Of a stretch of 64,000 bases of DNA, positions 8,511 to 17,124 are shown in pieces; within the stretch, counting starts at the first letter, position 1; the number at the start of each line of letters is the position of its first letter. Both the position numbers and the translations under genes were made by a program. Origin of the DNA: a virus; the IMG/VR virus record IMGVR_UViG_3300037296_000220, positions 38,535-102,534 of that record. One strand, 5' to 3'. The notes beneath the pieces are model-generated. The model was not told where the DNA came from, ran no database searches, and was given only the letters and a program-made list of their open reading frames with translations.

Positions 8511-11500
8511 CTAGTCAAGAATGTCGACTACCTGCGCGACTGCTTCGTCGATCAGCTCACGGCGCGAGTCATCGAAGAAGCACATATTGGGGTTTATCCC
8601 AATGACGTAACTGGTGTCCTGGCCATGATCGTACTCGACCTGCCCAGCCAGTTGTTCAAACCCACCCTGCACCTCTGGCAGTAGGTAGTTGCGAGCCTTA
8701 GTGCCCATGATCAGCACGACAGCCGGGTTTAGCAGCTCAATCTCCCGCTTCAGACTTGGGCCATAGACACGGATCATTTCAGAGACATAGTCTTCCGGCA
8801 TGTCCTTTGTCTTGTTGGCCTTGATCAGCGCGGTTTGATAGAGGTCAGAGCGCTTGTAACCCGCCGCCTTGAAGCCCGGTAGGATGAAGTCGGCATAGTC
8901 GCCCTCCCCTATTTTACCCATCTTCTCATCTTTGAAGTTGCCGTTGTCGTAGATCACCATGACTCTCGGATTTTTACCCAAACGGGGCGCGAGCGAAATC
9001 TCGATAGCCAACTCATTCTCGGCCTTCATGCTGTACTTCTCGACCTCCTTCGACAATTCATCAATCACATGCGGCTGCAGGTCCAGCTTCCGATCGGCCT
9101 TTACGGCAGCAAGCATGATGCCGGGCATTGCCGCCTTCTGAGACTTGAGTCGGGTCGGGTGCAGCGGGTCATCCTGGTTCTCGATACCGGCGAACACCCC
9201 AATGTCATCGAGCATCGACTGAATCCGCTTGTTGACGTAGCGCTTATTGGTGATGTTCTCCAAAAAGTGCGCGAAGCTGGTGAAGCTGCCACCCGCCTTC
9301 TCCCGACACTCCATGATGTGCTCACTGGCGTTCTGCGTCAGGCCCTTCACCATCTGGAACGGGGCATAGATCACCCGGCGTTTGCGGTTGCTGTCGTAGC
9401 CAATCTCGAACCGACTGGTGCTGATGTTCACGTCCGGTGGCATGACGTACACACCCCGCCGCTCAGCATCTTTCACCAAGCCCATGCGTTTGTCTTCGCC
9501 CAGAATCGTCAGTGCGGCCGCAAAGAATGCCTCCGGCTTGTACACCTTCAACCACATTGCCCAGAAGGCAATGATCGCGTACTCCACCGAGTGCGACTTG
9601 TTGAAGCCGTAGCCGGCGAACTTCTCGATGATGTCGAACAGGCCCGCTGCCTCCGTCTCTTCCATCTGTGAGTGAGACTTGCACCCAGCGACCCAGCTAT
9701 CGCGCACTTTGGCCATCTGCTCAGCGTCTTTCTTGCCCATCGCTTTACGAAGGTGGTCGGCCTGAGCCATCGAGAAGCCCGCTAGATCACGCGCGACCTG
9801 CATGACCTGCTCCTGGTACACGATGACCGAATACGTCGATTCCAGGGCCGGGATCATCGAGTCATGTGGATATGTGGGGCTCATGTAACCCCGCTTAATC
9901 GCCTTGAAGTTGTCGGTTAGACCTGAGTCCAGTGGGCCTGGCCGGAACAGGGCGTTACAGGCTGACAAGTCTTCAAAGGTCAGCGGGTCATTCTCAGCCA
10001 GCTCACGCAATAGACCCCGCATACCGCCCGACTCGAACTGAAACACCCCCAACGTCTCACCCAGGCCGAAGGCTTTAAGCACTTCCGGGTCTTCGAGTGG
10101 GATTGTGGTGTAGTCCAGGTCTTCCTTGTCCTGCTCCTTGATGTAGTCTTTGGCCAGGCGCAGCAGATCCAATGTGCTCAGGCCCAGTACGTCGAGCTTG
10201 ACCAAGCCAAACTCTTCACAGCTTCGTTTATCCCAGTTGATCACCTGGTTCTCGCCCCGCTTCTCAACGATGGCTCGATTAGACAGCTCAGTGTCAGCCA
10301 CGATCACCCCGGCGGCGTGCACCCCGTAGTTGCGAAACACCTTCTGCAACTTGATGGCGTTGCCAAACAATACTGGATCTCGTTTGGCAAAATCCTTCAG
10401 CTCGGGCACTTGCTCAATGGCTTCCTCCAGGGATACCGGCTGGCCGTGATTGCTGGGGATGCGTTTGGCCACCTTCATTTCAGCTTCGGTGTAGCCCAGG
10501 GATTTGGCCACGCTACGCAGTGCCGACGAGCTGCCCAATACCCCATAGTTCGAGATTTTGGCCACGCGCTCTTTGCCGTACCGATCGGACAGGTAGTTAT
10601 ACACTTCGCCCAGTCGGGAACTCATGAAGTCAAGGTCGATGTCGGGTAAGTCCAGTCGCTCCGGGTTGATGAACCGTTCGAAGAACAGGTTGAAGCGGAT
10701 CGGATCAACGTCAGTGATGCCCATCAGGAAGGCTACGATTGAGCCGCCGACTGAGCCTCGACCAGGGCCGACGATAATACCCTGCTGCTTTGACCAGCTC
10801 ACCAGGTCATGCACCAGGAGGAAGTAGTCTTCAAAGCCCATGTCTTTCAAGATGGTCAGCTCACGCTTGAGCCGGTCCTTGTACTGAGGAATCAGCGACA
10901 CGTCCGGCTTGTAGCCCAGAAACGGCTTGTCGATGCGCTCCTTCCAGCCCTGAACGCAGAGCTTGGTCATGGCGGCGCTGGGGTTGGCCGCAAGCGAGGG
11001 CAGCGACACATCCATCTTCTCCCACTTGTACGAGAACTGATCTGCCCAGGGCCCGTTGGAATGGACATAGGCTTTGTTCAGCAGTTCAGCACCCGGCACA
11101 TCGATGAAGCCGTCGCCCTTCATCATGTGAACCCACTTCTTGAACTTCATGATGCCGTCTTTGCGACCCAAAATACCCATGTCGGAGCCACCGGCTGCAG
11201 CAAAGGGGCTGTCCAGTCGGGTGTTGAAGTTCAGGATGTTGGCCATGATGTTGCGCGAGTCTGCCATACCCTCTGCGTACAGCGTCGGACGGCTGACAAG
11301 CACTTTTCGGGAACGCATCTGTGCGCTGTTCAGAGCGCGCTTAGACACTTGACGATAGTAGAGACTGTCAGCATACGGGCACTCAATATAGAAGCGCTCA
11401 GTGTCGTTCCCGATAGCGTTTTCAATGCGATCAATGATCGCTTCGCGCTGATCATGGGCGAAGATTGAGCCGATACCACCGGTTGTTATCACCACGTTGC

Positions 11501-11891
11501 CCAGGCTGTAGGTGTGTAGCACGTCCTCCCAGCATAACCGGGGCTGACCACTGCGAATGTGGGTATCTTCGTAGGCTCTGGACAGTAGGCGAGTGACATC
11601 CTTGAACCCTTCATCGTTCATGATGTACAGGATAGGTGAAGTAAAGGTGTCTCGATTGGACTTGTCGTCGGTCTTCTCCCAATCCAGGTCGTCGACCACG
11701 TTTAAGCGAACGCCCATGATGACTTTCACATCACCGGCGTTCTGCGTGAGAATGGGTAAGGCGTTCAAGGTCATGTAATCGGCGACAGCCAGCGCTCTAT
11801 ACCCCTGCTCTTTGGCTACTGTAGCCAATTGCTTTGGGGATAAGATGCTGGCTTTGGTCGAGAAGTGCGTTTCAGCGCCAATGATGTTCAT
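8511..11891 (-). CDS. DNA polymerase III alpha (DnaE)-like replicative polymerase with C-terminal UDG-like domain
   Basis: At 1126 residues this is a C-family polymerase. The N-terminal PHP-like domain (residues 1-250) lacks the usual His-x-His start and is probably inactive as a nuclease. The catalytic palm has GPGRGSVGGS near 375, PDIDLDF at 416-422 and KLDVLGL at 565-571, giving the three catalytic Asp residues. The FQFESGGM and LFRPGPLDSG segments follow. Residues from about 974 to the end look like the uracil-DNA glycosylase fold (ELLNPAVVLIMGTKAR), but without the GEAPG active-site motif. It would be the fork polymerase with the phage primase and helicase. It overlaps the next upstream gene by 20 bases. 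Confidence 0.92.
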   Translation of the reverse strand: MNIIGAETHFSTKASILSPKQLATVAKEQGYRALAVADYMTLNALPILTQNAGDVKVIMGVRLNVVDDLDWEKTDDKSNRDTFTSPILYIMNDEGFKDVTRLLSRAYEDTHIRSGQPRLCWEDVLHTYSLGNVVITTGGIGSIFAHDQREAIIDRIENAIGNDTERFYIECPYADSLYYRQVSKRALNSAQMRSRKVLVSRPTLYAEGMADSRNIMANILNFNTRLDSPFAAAGGSDMGILGRKDGIMKFKKWVHMMKGDGFIDVPGAELLNKAYVHSNGPWADQFSYKWEKMDVSLPSLAANPSAAMTKLCVQGWKERIDKPFLGYKPDVSLIPQYKDRLKRELTILKDMGFEDYFLLVHDLVSWSKQQGIIVGPGRGSVGGSIVAFLMGITDVDPIRFNLFFERFINPERLDLPDIDLDFMSSRLGEVYNYLSDRYGKERVAKISNYGVLGSSSALRSVAKSLGYTEAEMKVAKRIPSNHGQPVSLEEAIEQVPELKDFAKRDPVLFGNAIKLQKVFRNYGVHAAGVIVADTELSNRAIVEKRGENQVINWDKRSCEEFGLVKLDVLGLSTLDLLRLAKDYIKEQDKEDLDYTTIPLEDPEVLKAFGLGETLGVFQFESGGMRGLLRELAENDPLTFEDLSACNALFRPGPLDSGLTDNFKAIKRGYMSPTYPHDSMIPALESTYSVIVYQEQVMQVARDLAGFSMAQADHLRKAMGKKDAEQMAKVRDSWVAGCKSHSQMEETEAAGLFDIIEKFAGYGFNKSHSVEYAIIAFWAMWLKVYKPEAFFAAALTILGEDKRMGLVKDAERRGVYVMPPDVNISTSRFEIGYDSNRKRRVIYAPFQMVKGLTQNASEHIMECREKAGGSFTSFAHFLENITNKRYVNKRIQSMLDDIGVFAGIENQDDPLHPTRLKSQKAAMPGIMLAAVKADRKLDLQPHVIDELSKEVEKYSMKAENELAIEISLAPRLGKNPRVMVIYDNGNFKDEKMGKIGEGDYADFILPGFKAAGYKRSDLYQTALIKANKTKDMPEDYVSEMIRVYGPSLKREIELLNPAVVLIMGTKARNYLLPEVQGGFEQLAGQVEYDHGQDTSYVIGINPNMCFFDDSRRELIDEAVAQVVDILD

Positions 11892-12396
11892 AATACACCC
11901 TGTTTTTGTCTCGTTTGATGATGCCTGACGCCTCTAAAATGTTGAGTGCCCGGCCTATTCTGTTCTCTGCCGTTCGGATCGACAGCGTGTACTGGTCTGC
12001 AAAGCTCCCGGTCAGCTTATTCACGGTAGTCCCCGCCTCATTCAGATGGAGAATTGCAAAGTCGAGACCCGTGTCGACCCCCGTAGTGCGACGCTCAGCA
12101 ATGACAGCCGGAATACTGACACCCTTCTGATTCAACCGTCTTGCGAGAGGCTGCGCTTTGCGCGAAACCTTCGTTAAATCAATAAGTTGGCTCAAGTATG
12201 CGCTGGACATTTTGGGCAACTTGTTGACGCTGGACGACACAGAGACGGTCGTACTGATGATCGTGGCTGATTGAGAACAGGTATCAGCGCATCGAGTCTG
12301 GACTTTGCAGGCCTGACACGCTTCACTATCCCGACTGCAACAGATCAATGACCCGAAGCAGCCGGGTTCATCAGTTCCCCAGTTGGATTTGGACAT
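11872..12396 (-). CDS. Cys-rich winged-helix protein of unknown role
   Basis: The first 42 residues hold about eight cysteines (GCFGSLICC, ACQACK, RCADTC), suggesting a zinc or Fe-S cluster. The C-terminal half (LSIRTAENRIGRALNILEASGIIKRDK) looks like a winged-helix DNA-binding segment. The 174-residue gene overlaps the CobS-like ATPase by 26 bases and the polymerase by 20, so the three are translationally linked. It could be a DNA-binding accessory of replication or a regulator. Start choice is uncertain because no strong ribosome site is visible. Confidence 0.55.
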   Translation of the reverse strand: MSKSNWGTDEPGCFGSLICCSRDSEACQACKVQTRCADTCSQSATIISTTVSVSSSVNKLPKMSSAYLSQLIDLTKVSRKAQPLARRLNQKGVSIPAVIAERRTTGVDTGLDFAILHLNEAGTTVNKLTGSFADQYTLSIRTAENRIGRALNILEASGIIKRDKNRVYYEHHWR

Positions 12397-13534
12397 ACTT
12401 CATCACCGCATCGCGTTCATCACTGGGTAAACGGTTGGCGTAGGCCAACTCGAAGCCTTTGACGAATGAGCCCTTCATGACGCCGATCTGCGCAATGCGG
12501 ATCAGCACTCGGTTACCAATGGTTAGCGAGTATTCATCAGGGTTTTCGCGCACCTTTTTGGCAATCGCAATCAACGACTTGGCGTCTTTCTCTTCGAGGC
12601 CCACAGCCAGGTTCAACATGGTTATTTCCTGGCTCTCTGCCAGATAACCCTTCTTCATGACGACGCCGAAGCGCTCGATCGTGGCGGCATCTTGCTGAAA
12701 GGTGGATTGAAAGCGCTCTCCCCCATCACCTGAGCCGTTCGTGTTGCCAGTGGCGACGAAGCGGAACATCGGGTGCGGGTCAATGCGCTGATATTGAGGC
12801 GGCGCATCGGGGATGATCAGCGGTTGACCTTCAAGCACAGCCTGATAGACAGACAGCACTGATGGGTGGCAGCGATCGTATTCGTCAGCCAGAAACACTT
12901 CGCCGTTGATCATCGCCAGTGGCAATGGCCCCAGCTCGAAGTCGGTCACAGAGATGGCATTACCTCCTTCATCGCGCTCAGCCCGGGCGATCTGACGGCC
13001 TACAATCTGCGACTCTTCCAGGTTGGCTGTGTGTTGAAGACGGCGCAGGCGACGGTTGGTTGCGGCACAGAATTGGCGATATTCAGTCGTTTTACCGACG
13101 CCGGCTTCGCCGTAGATATAGATTGGAATGTTGCGCTCCATACCCATCGCGACGGTCTTCACTTCTTCCAGGTCGGAAATGATCAACTCGTCGAAGTCGG
13201 GCACATTGGCATCAGTTTCACGTTCATCGCGGGTCAACATGATGGGTTGGCCATTGCCGTACTGCGTCTTTTTGCTGTTGCGCAGGCGATAGGCTTTATG
13301 CAGCTCTATCTTGTTGTCGGGCGTTGCGACCTCTTCAGGCTCAGCAAGGGCAGTTTTAGCAGCCATTCGCTTCTGAACTTCCTGGCGTGCAAAATCAGAA
13401 ATGGTCGGCGCGTCCGGGTATTGCTCGCTGTATTCTTCGAGGGTCAAGCTGTGAGCTTCGTCACTCATTTTCGCCAGGTGAGTCTTGATAACGTGCACCT
13501 TCTCACCGCAAATCTGACAAGTAATCTTTTCCAT
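12371..13534 (-). CDS. CobS/MoxR-like AAA+ ATPase with N-terminal zinc finger
   Basis: The 387-residue protein begins with a probable zinc-binding motif (CQICG with His residues at about 14 and 19). An AAA+ module follows: Walker A GEAGVGKTT, a Walker B-like FLADEYDRC, sensor-like FVATGNTNGSGD, and a region similar to CobS. It is encoded directly downstream of a VWA-domain protein, the standard pairing of MoxR/CobS ATPases with VWA/CobT partners. In bacteria such pairs remodel or insert metals into target complexes. The target here is unknown, and cobalamin synthesis is unlikely because no other pathway genes are present. The start has GGAG and the leader element lies 26 bases upstream. Confidence 0.88.
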   Translation of the reverse strand: MEKITCQICGEKVHVIKTHLAKMSDEAHSLTLEEYSEQYPDAPTISDFARQEVQKRMAAKTALAEPEEVATPDNKIELHKAYRLRNSKKTQYGNGQPIMLTRDERETDANVPDFDELIISDLEEVKTVAMGMERNIPIYIYGEAGVGKTTEYRQFCAATNRRLRRLQHTANLEESQIVGRQIARAERDEGGNAISVTDFELGPLPLAMINGEVFLADEYDRCHPSVLSVYQAVLEGQPLIIPDAPPQYQRIDPHPMFRFVATGNTNGSGDGGERFQSTFQQDAATIERFGVVMKKGYLAESQEITMLNLAVGLEEKDAKSLIAIAKKVRENPDEYSLTIGNRVLIRIAQIGVMKGSFVKGFELAYANRLPSDERDAVMKYVQIQLGN

Positions 13535-13559
13535 TCTGTCGAACTCCTGAAAACCTAGT

Positions 13560-13573
13560 TAGTTGTTTGTGTG
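13560..13573 (-). promoter_or_regulatory. Repeated leader element, copy 3
   Basis: Read leftward this is CACACAAACAACTA, preceded by an AT-rich TACTATTTTAAAA that may contain the -10. It is in the gap between the VWA gene stop and the AAA+ gene start. Confidence 0.7.
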
Positions 13574-13620
13574 TTTTAAAATAGTATCGCATTAGTTCAA
13601 TGCGATACACAATGGGGTGA

Positions 13621-16002
13621 CTATTTAAGCATGTCGCCAACGTGACGAATTAGGCTGCCGCCCAACTGTTCAATGTTGTGCAGTACCTCATAGTTCTTGT
13701 AGTACCGCGACACTGAGTTGTCCTTAATGCCAATGCTGGACACGGAAATGTCTTCCTTTTCCAGTTGTTTCAGGGCGTATTGCATGGCTGTGGGGTAAGA
13801 CATGCCTCCACCGTTGCCGTAGGCGGGGTTACCATCTGACAGCACGATCAATCCCTTCTTGGAGGTTTCCTGGGTCATTAGCATGTCGCGAGCGGCCAGC
13901 AGAGCGTCCGGGTCTGCATTGCCTCCGTTGATAGGTATTTCAATGTGCCAGTCAGCGATGCGACGCTTGGCTGTTAAGCCCCAGCGTTCGTCAAACCCCT
14001 TGAAGATGGGGTGAAATACCTCCCCATAGCGGCTGAACTGGCCGGCGCCAGAGCTGTAAACCTTATGCATTTTCTGTCGAGCTACTTCGATAGCCTGCTG
14101 AGAAGGCATCTGACGATGGTCCTCCAAAACGTCCGAGCTTGGTAGTGCCGTCGCAAATCCCATGATTGCAAAGTTCACCTTGACGGCACTCAAGGACTCG
14201 GCCATTGCATAAGCCGCCTGAAAAGCCAGCTTGTACTTGCTCGACAATTCCATAGACCCACTGTTATCGATCAGTAATAGAATGGACGCGCCCTGACGCT
14301 CAACGATTCGACGTTTGCGGAATACCCGCTCTTCGCCCAATGACAGCCGGGCTATTGCGGTCGGATTCAGTCGGCCTGAGCGTTGCCCGGCTTCCCAAGA
14401 CTTCTTTTCCATAGAGCGCAGATAGCGGATTAAAGAGCGAGACACCTGACCTGTCATGCCGCCAGTGGACTTCTCAATCTCAGCCATTGACTTGGCGAGT
14501 CTGTCCTGAGAATGAACTGGTTTCACCTTCGCCTGAAGATCGCCGGCTGTTGAATACGGCGTGTAGACTGAGCCAGAATCACCCTCTCTGAACTGGTCCG
14601 CGATCATTTCTTCCAGCATGTCATCGAAGTCTTCCACATTGGCTTCGTTTTCATCCATCCCCAGAGCTACGCCAAACCCTTCATTGTTGTTTTCTTCGTC
14701 ATCGCCAGCTTCTTCGTCTGGGAACTCACCATCTGACGCTTCGTCATTGGTGCCAGAGGCCGAATTGGAACCGTCATCTTCTTCCTCTTCATCGTCACCC
14801 AGTTCGTCACTGGAGCCGGCGGCTTCGGCATCGTCATCATCTTCTCCAGGGTCAGATTCGCCACCAGGCTCGCCGCTGGCGTCATCATCGGCCCCTTCGG
14901 CTTCAGATTCACCGGCGCCCTCTCCATCTCCAGCGTCATCATCCCCAGGTTCATCATCGTCATCATCGTCCGATTCTGATACATCCTCCCCAGCGTCGTC
15001 GCTGTCCGGGTCATCGTCTGATTCAGCTCCCTCATCTTCTCCGCCGTCATCAGACTCGCTATCGCCATCCTCCTCATGTGACCCGTCGCCATCATCGTCG
15101 CCATCATCGGAGGTATCATCTGATTCAGGCTCTTTTGCTGCGCCATCGCCAGACTCAGACCCTTCTGATTCACCGCTGTCATCTGGTTCATCTGGTTGCT
15201 CCTGCCCGTTTGACCCCTGTTCAGATAGGTCTTCTTGAAATGTCTCGGCGTCGTCATTGTCACCAGCTTGATCGCTGTCTTCCGATTCACCTGCGTCACC
15301 GTCTGATTCAGGTCTTGGGTCGCGATTGGGCTTGGTGAAGAACTTGGAGTAAGCCAACTGGGTCAGTCGTAGAACGTCCCAACTGTTTTTGCATTCACTG
15401 ATCCGACGACTAAAGTCCAAGTCGTCGAGCGCTGTCATAAGCCACTCAGTTTCCGCTTTGTAGTGCTCTTCTATATAGTCAGCGACTGTTTTTTGGCCCG
15501 CCTTAGCGCGACAGCAAGCAGTGATGAGGCGGTTGAATGCTTGCGACTTCTTGGTGAGGTCAGTCTGGTCTTTCTCGATACCGGCCGTGATAATGTCAGT
15601 CAACCAAATCTCCCGGGTCCGATCCAGCTCCTTGAAGCCGCCAGCAAAGTCTTCCTCGCCCCGTATCTCGATGTAGCAGTCTTCAATGGCATTGTTTAAC
15701 CCGCCGAAAACCTCAGATTTGGACTGAGCCTCAAGTGTGGCAGCGGGGTCTGTGTACAGGATGTGACAGCACTCATGCAGCAGAAAGCCGATGATGGCGT
15801 AGCAGAACTTAGCAGAGCATTGGTCTGGCACAACAGGCAAGTTGACGAACTTAGCCTCATGCGTGAGCCCATCCCATTGAACATAAGCCTGGGCGCCAAC
15901 GTGATACACAGGGATCTTTGAGTCGGTGATTAACCGTGCGACCTTTTGAGACATGCCCCGAGTGGATTGGATTAGGCGCTTACTCGCTTGTGGAGCTGAC
16001 AT
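13621..16002 (-). CDS. CobT-like VWA-domain protein with HExxH motif and long acidic linker
   Basis: The start at 16002 has AAGGAA six bases away and is preferred to an in-frame GTG at 16020. The 793-residue product has three parts. An N-terminal domain contains HECCH at residues 76-80 and a later NAIED, as in putative metallopeptidases linked to VWA domains. A very acidic Asp/Glu/Ser linker spans about residues 230-450. A C-terminal VWA domain carries the MIDAS motif DNSGS at 579-583 and a later LSDGNP. It is the natural partner of the AAA+ ATPase encoded next. Whether the HExxH site is catalytic cannot be told from sequence. Confidence 0.87.
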   Translation of the reverse strand: MSAPQASKRLIQSTRGMSQKVARLITDSKIPVYHVGAQAYVQWDGLTHEAKFVNLPVVPDQCSAKFCYAIIGFLLHECCHILYTDPAATLEAQSKSEVFGGLNNAIEDCYIEIRGEEDFAGGFKELDRTREIWLTDIITAGIEKDQTDLTKKSQAFNRLITACCRAKAGQKTVADYIEEHYKAETEWLMTALDDLDFSRRISECKNSWDVLRLTQLAYSKFFTKPNRDPRPESDGDAGESEDSDQAGDNDDAETFQEDLSEQGSNGQEQPDEPDDSGESEGSESGDGAAKEPESDDTSDDGDDDGDGSHEEDGDSESDDGGEDEGAESDDDPDSDDAGEDVSESDDDDDDEPGDDDAGDGEGAGESEAEGADDDASGEPGGESDPGEDDDDAEAAGSSDELGDDEEEEDDGSNSASGTNDEASDGEFPDEEAGDDEENNNEGFGVALGMDENEANVEDFDDMLEEMIADQFREGDSGSVYTPYSTAGDLQAKVKPVHSQDRLAKSMAEIEKSTGGMTGQVSRSLIRYLRSMEKKSWEAGQRSGRLNPTAIARLSLGEERVFRKRRIVERQGASILLLIDNSGSMELSSKYKLAFQAAYAMAESLSAVKVNFAIMGFATALPSSDVLEDHRQMPSQQAIEVARQKMHKVYSSGAGQFSRYGEVFHPIFKGFDERWGLTAKRRIADWHIEIPINGGNADPDALLAARDMLMTQETSKKGLIVLSDGNPAYGNGGGMSYPTAMQYALKQLEKEDISVSSIGIKDNSVSRYYKNYEVLHNIEQLGGSLIRHVGDMLK

Positions 16003-16021
16003 AAAGAGTTCCTTACTCACT

Positions 16022-16040
16022 TAGTAGTTTGTGTATTATA
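16022..16040 (-). promoter_or_regulatory. -10 box plus leader element, copy 4
   Basis: Read leftward, TATAAT (16035-16040) is followed directly by ACACAAACTACTAAGTG, and the VWA gene starts 20 bases further on. No good -35 box is visible, so activation or weak basal use is likely. Confidence 0.65.
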
Positions 16041-16046
16041 AGCGCA

Positions 16047-16084
16047 TAAGAAAGGGCGCGACAGCGTGGGAGCTGGGCGCCCTA
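16047..16084 (-). terminator. Hairpin terminator between the small leftward gene and the VWA gene
   Basis: Read leftward, AGGGCGC (16078-16084) pairs with GCGCCCT (16053-16059) and is followed by TTCTTATG. It would isolate the VWA-gene promoter at 16035 from transcription starting at 16345. Confidence 0.55.
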
Positions 16085-16090
16085 TTCAGA

Positions 16091-16291
16091 TTACTGGAGT
16101 AGGATGGGGTCGCCGATGATCGGCATGATCAGAGTGCGGGTTCCGTCGGAGTAGATTGATATGGAGCCATCTGTGCCTATGTAATCCATCTGGTCAACCA
16201 GGTCGTTGCATCGATCCAGGGTAATGCTTGCCATTTTGTTTGTGTGGGTGGGCAGAGGGTGTTGTTGCGCGGTCAATTTATAGTCCTTCAT
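16091..16291 (-). CDS. Small hypothetical protein at the head of the leftward transcripts
   Basis: A 66-codon frame begins with ATG at 16291, about 45 bases after the leftward promoter at 16345-16374. An internal ATG at 16234 would give a 47-residue product (MASITLDRCNDL). Neither start has a strong ribosome site. The second start follows a partial copy of the leader element (CCCACACAAACAAA), which makes it a real alternative. The product is small and acidic in its C-terminal half, with no recognised motif. As the first gene of the leftward block it may be regulatory. Confidence 0.4.
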   Translation of the reverse strand: MKDYKLTAQQHPLPTHTNKMASITLDRCNDLVDQMDYIGTDGSISIYSDGTRTLIMPIIGDPILLQ

Positions 16292-16327
16292 GCAGTTTTA
16301 CTAAAGTACCCGGTTTCCCTAGTACGC

Positions 16328-16374
16328 GTGTTTGTGTGATGGAGATCATAGAACGACGGCGTTTTGTGTGTCAA
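16328..16374 (-). promoter_or_regulatory. Leftward sigma-70-type promoter
   Basis: Read leftward, TTGACA (16369-16374) is followed after 18 bases by TATGAT (16345-16350). A CACACAAACA segment resembling the leader element lies at the expected transcript start. This would start the leftward block from the divergent control region. Confidence 0.65.
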
Positions 16375-16399
16375 TCACTTGACTGAAAATAAGATTTTA

Positions 16400-16458
16400 C
16401 TACCTAATCTACCTTTTTGACTTGACAACCCAAACAGATTACTATGTTTGCAAGGTAG
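16400..16458 (+). promoter_or_regulatory. Rightward promoter flanked by CTACCT half-sites (candidate operator)
   Basis: TTGACT (16417-16422) and TACTAT (16440-16445) are 17 bases apart and face the helix-turn-helix gene. CTACCT occurs at 16400-16405 and 16409-16414, and its complement AAGGTAG at 16452-16458, bracketing the promoter. This placement suits autoregulation by the encoded DNA-binding protein, which is an inference. Confidence 0.55.
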
Positions 16459-16524
16459 GGCGAAGAGGGATTGTCCAACCCGAAAACATAAAATCCAAAA
16501 AGGAATTGTAAGGGGAAAATTATA

Positions 16525-17019
16525 ATGGCCAATGTTAAAAAACACTTTCAAGAGACGGGCGTACCCGCTGCCGATTTGTTGAATGAATACCTACAAAACT
16601 GTGACAAAACGCAGACTGAAATCACCAAAGAATTGGGTGCTTTAACTGGCGCTCGTTCTTTCGGTAGCTTGATGACTCAATGGAAAACGGGTCGTTCACC
16701 GATCCCATTGCGCATGGTTCTCCCACTGTGTCGCATCATCGATGCTGAGCCGGGTCCGATGTTTCAAGCAATTCTTGAACATCAGATGCCCGATGCCCTC
16801 GTTGCTCTTGAGCATTTGTCCGGGCAGTCTTTCAGCCCCGGCGAGCGAGTCATGCACGACCTGGTTATCGAAACAGTAAATGAAGCCAAGAACGCTTTCA
16901 AAAAAGAAAGTCGCTCTCCGAAGGCTGAAGTGGTAGCGACGTTCGATCTGTCCCCAGAGAGAAAAGCGGCTATCAAAGCGGCTATCAAAAAAGCAACCGT
17001 GGTTAAGTATTCCAGCTAA
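16525..17019 (+). CDS. Helix-turn-helix (XRE-like) DNA-binding regulator
   Basis: This 164-residue protein has a Cro/CI-like helix-turn-helix in its N-terminal half (KTQTEITKELG, then SFGSLMTQWKTGRSPIPL, residues about 29-68). A conserved-looking CRIIDAEPGPMF segment follows, and the C-terminus is basic. The start has AAGGGG eight bases upstream. It is the first gene of the only rightward module and is followed by a strong terminator, so it is transcribed separately from parA. Likely roles are repressor of the divergent promoters or control of lysogeny and copy number. None is shown by the sequence. Confidence 0.72.
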   Translation: MANVKKHFQETGVPAADLLNEYLQNCDKTQTEITKELGALTGARSFGSLMTQWKTGRSPIPLRMVLPLCRIIDAEPGPMFQAILEHQMPDALVALEHLSGQSFSPGERVMHDLVIETVNEAKNAFKKESRSPKAEVVATFDLSPERKAAIKAAIKKATVVKYSS

Positions 17020-17040
17020 TTTAAATTAGCCGACCTTCCA

Positions 17041-17062
17041 AAGGGCCATCTGGCCCTTTTTT
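17041..17062 (+). terminator. Rho-independent terminator between the HTH gene and parA
   Basis: AAGGGCCATCTGGCCCTT is followed by TTTTG on the plus strand, a textbook GC stem with a T tract, 21 bases after the regulator stop codon. Confidence 0.85.
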
Positions 17063-17078
17063 GTTGCCTGCAATAAAT

Positions 17079-17118
17079 CCCTGCCTTATCCTTTTGGAAC
17101 AATTTATAAAAGGCAGGG
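17079..17118 (+). promoter_or_regulatory. 9-bp inverted repeat covering the parA ribosome site
   Basis: CCCTGCCTT (17079-17087) and AAGGCAGGG (17110-17118) are perfect inverted repeats 22 bases apart. The right arm is the ribosome site for parA (ATG at 17125). It could be an operator for ParA, as in P1-type par operons, or an RNA hairpin limiting translation. Confidence 0.5.
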
Positions 17119-17124
17119 AAAATT

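Noticed and set aside
14618-15238. Long plus-strand open frame with a Ser-rich product opposite the acidic linker
   Set aside because: It is the complement of the GAT/GAC/GAA-rich Asp/Glu linker of the VWA gene; it has no ribosome site and is explained by base composition.
12371-16002. Reading the CobS/CobT-like pair as cobalamin biosynthesis
   Set aside because: No CobN-type chelatase or other cobalamin gene is present, and the VWA protein has an N-terminal HExxH domain and very long acidic linker; a general remodelling pair is safer.
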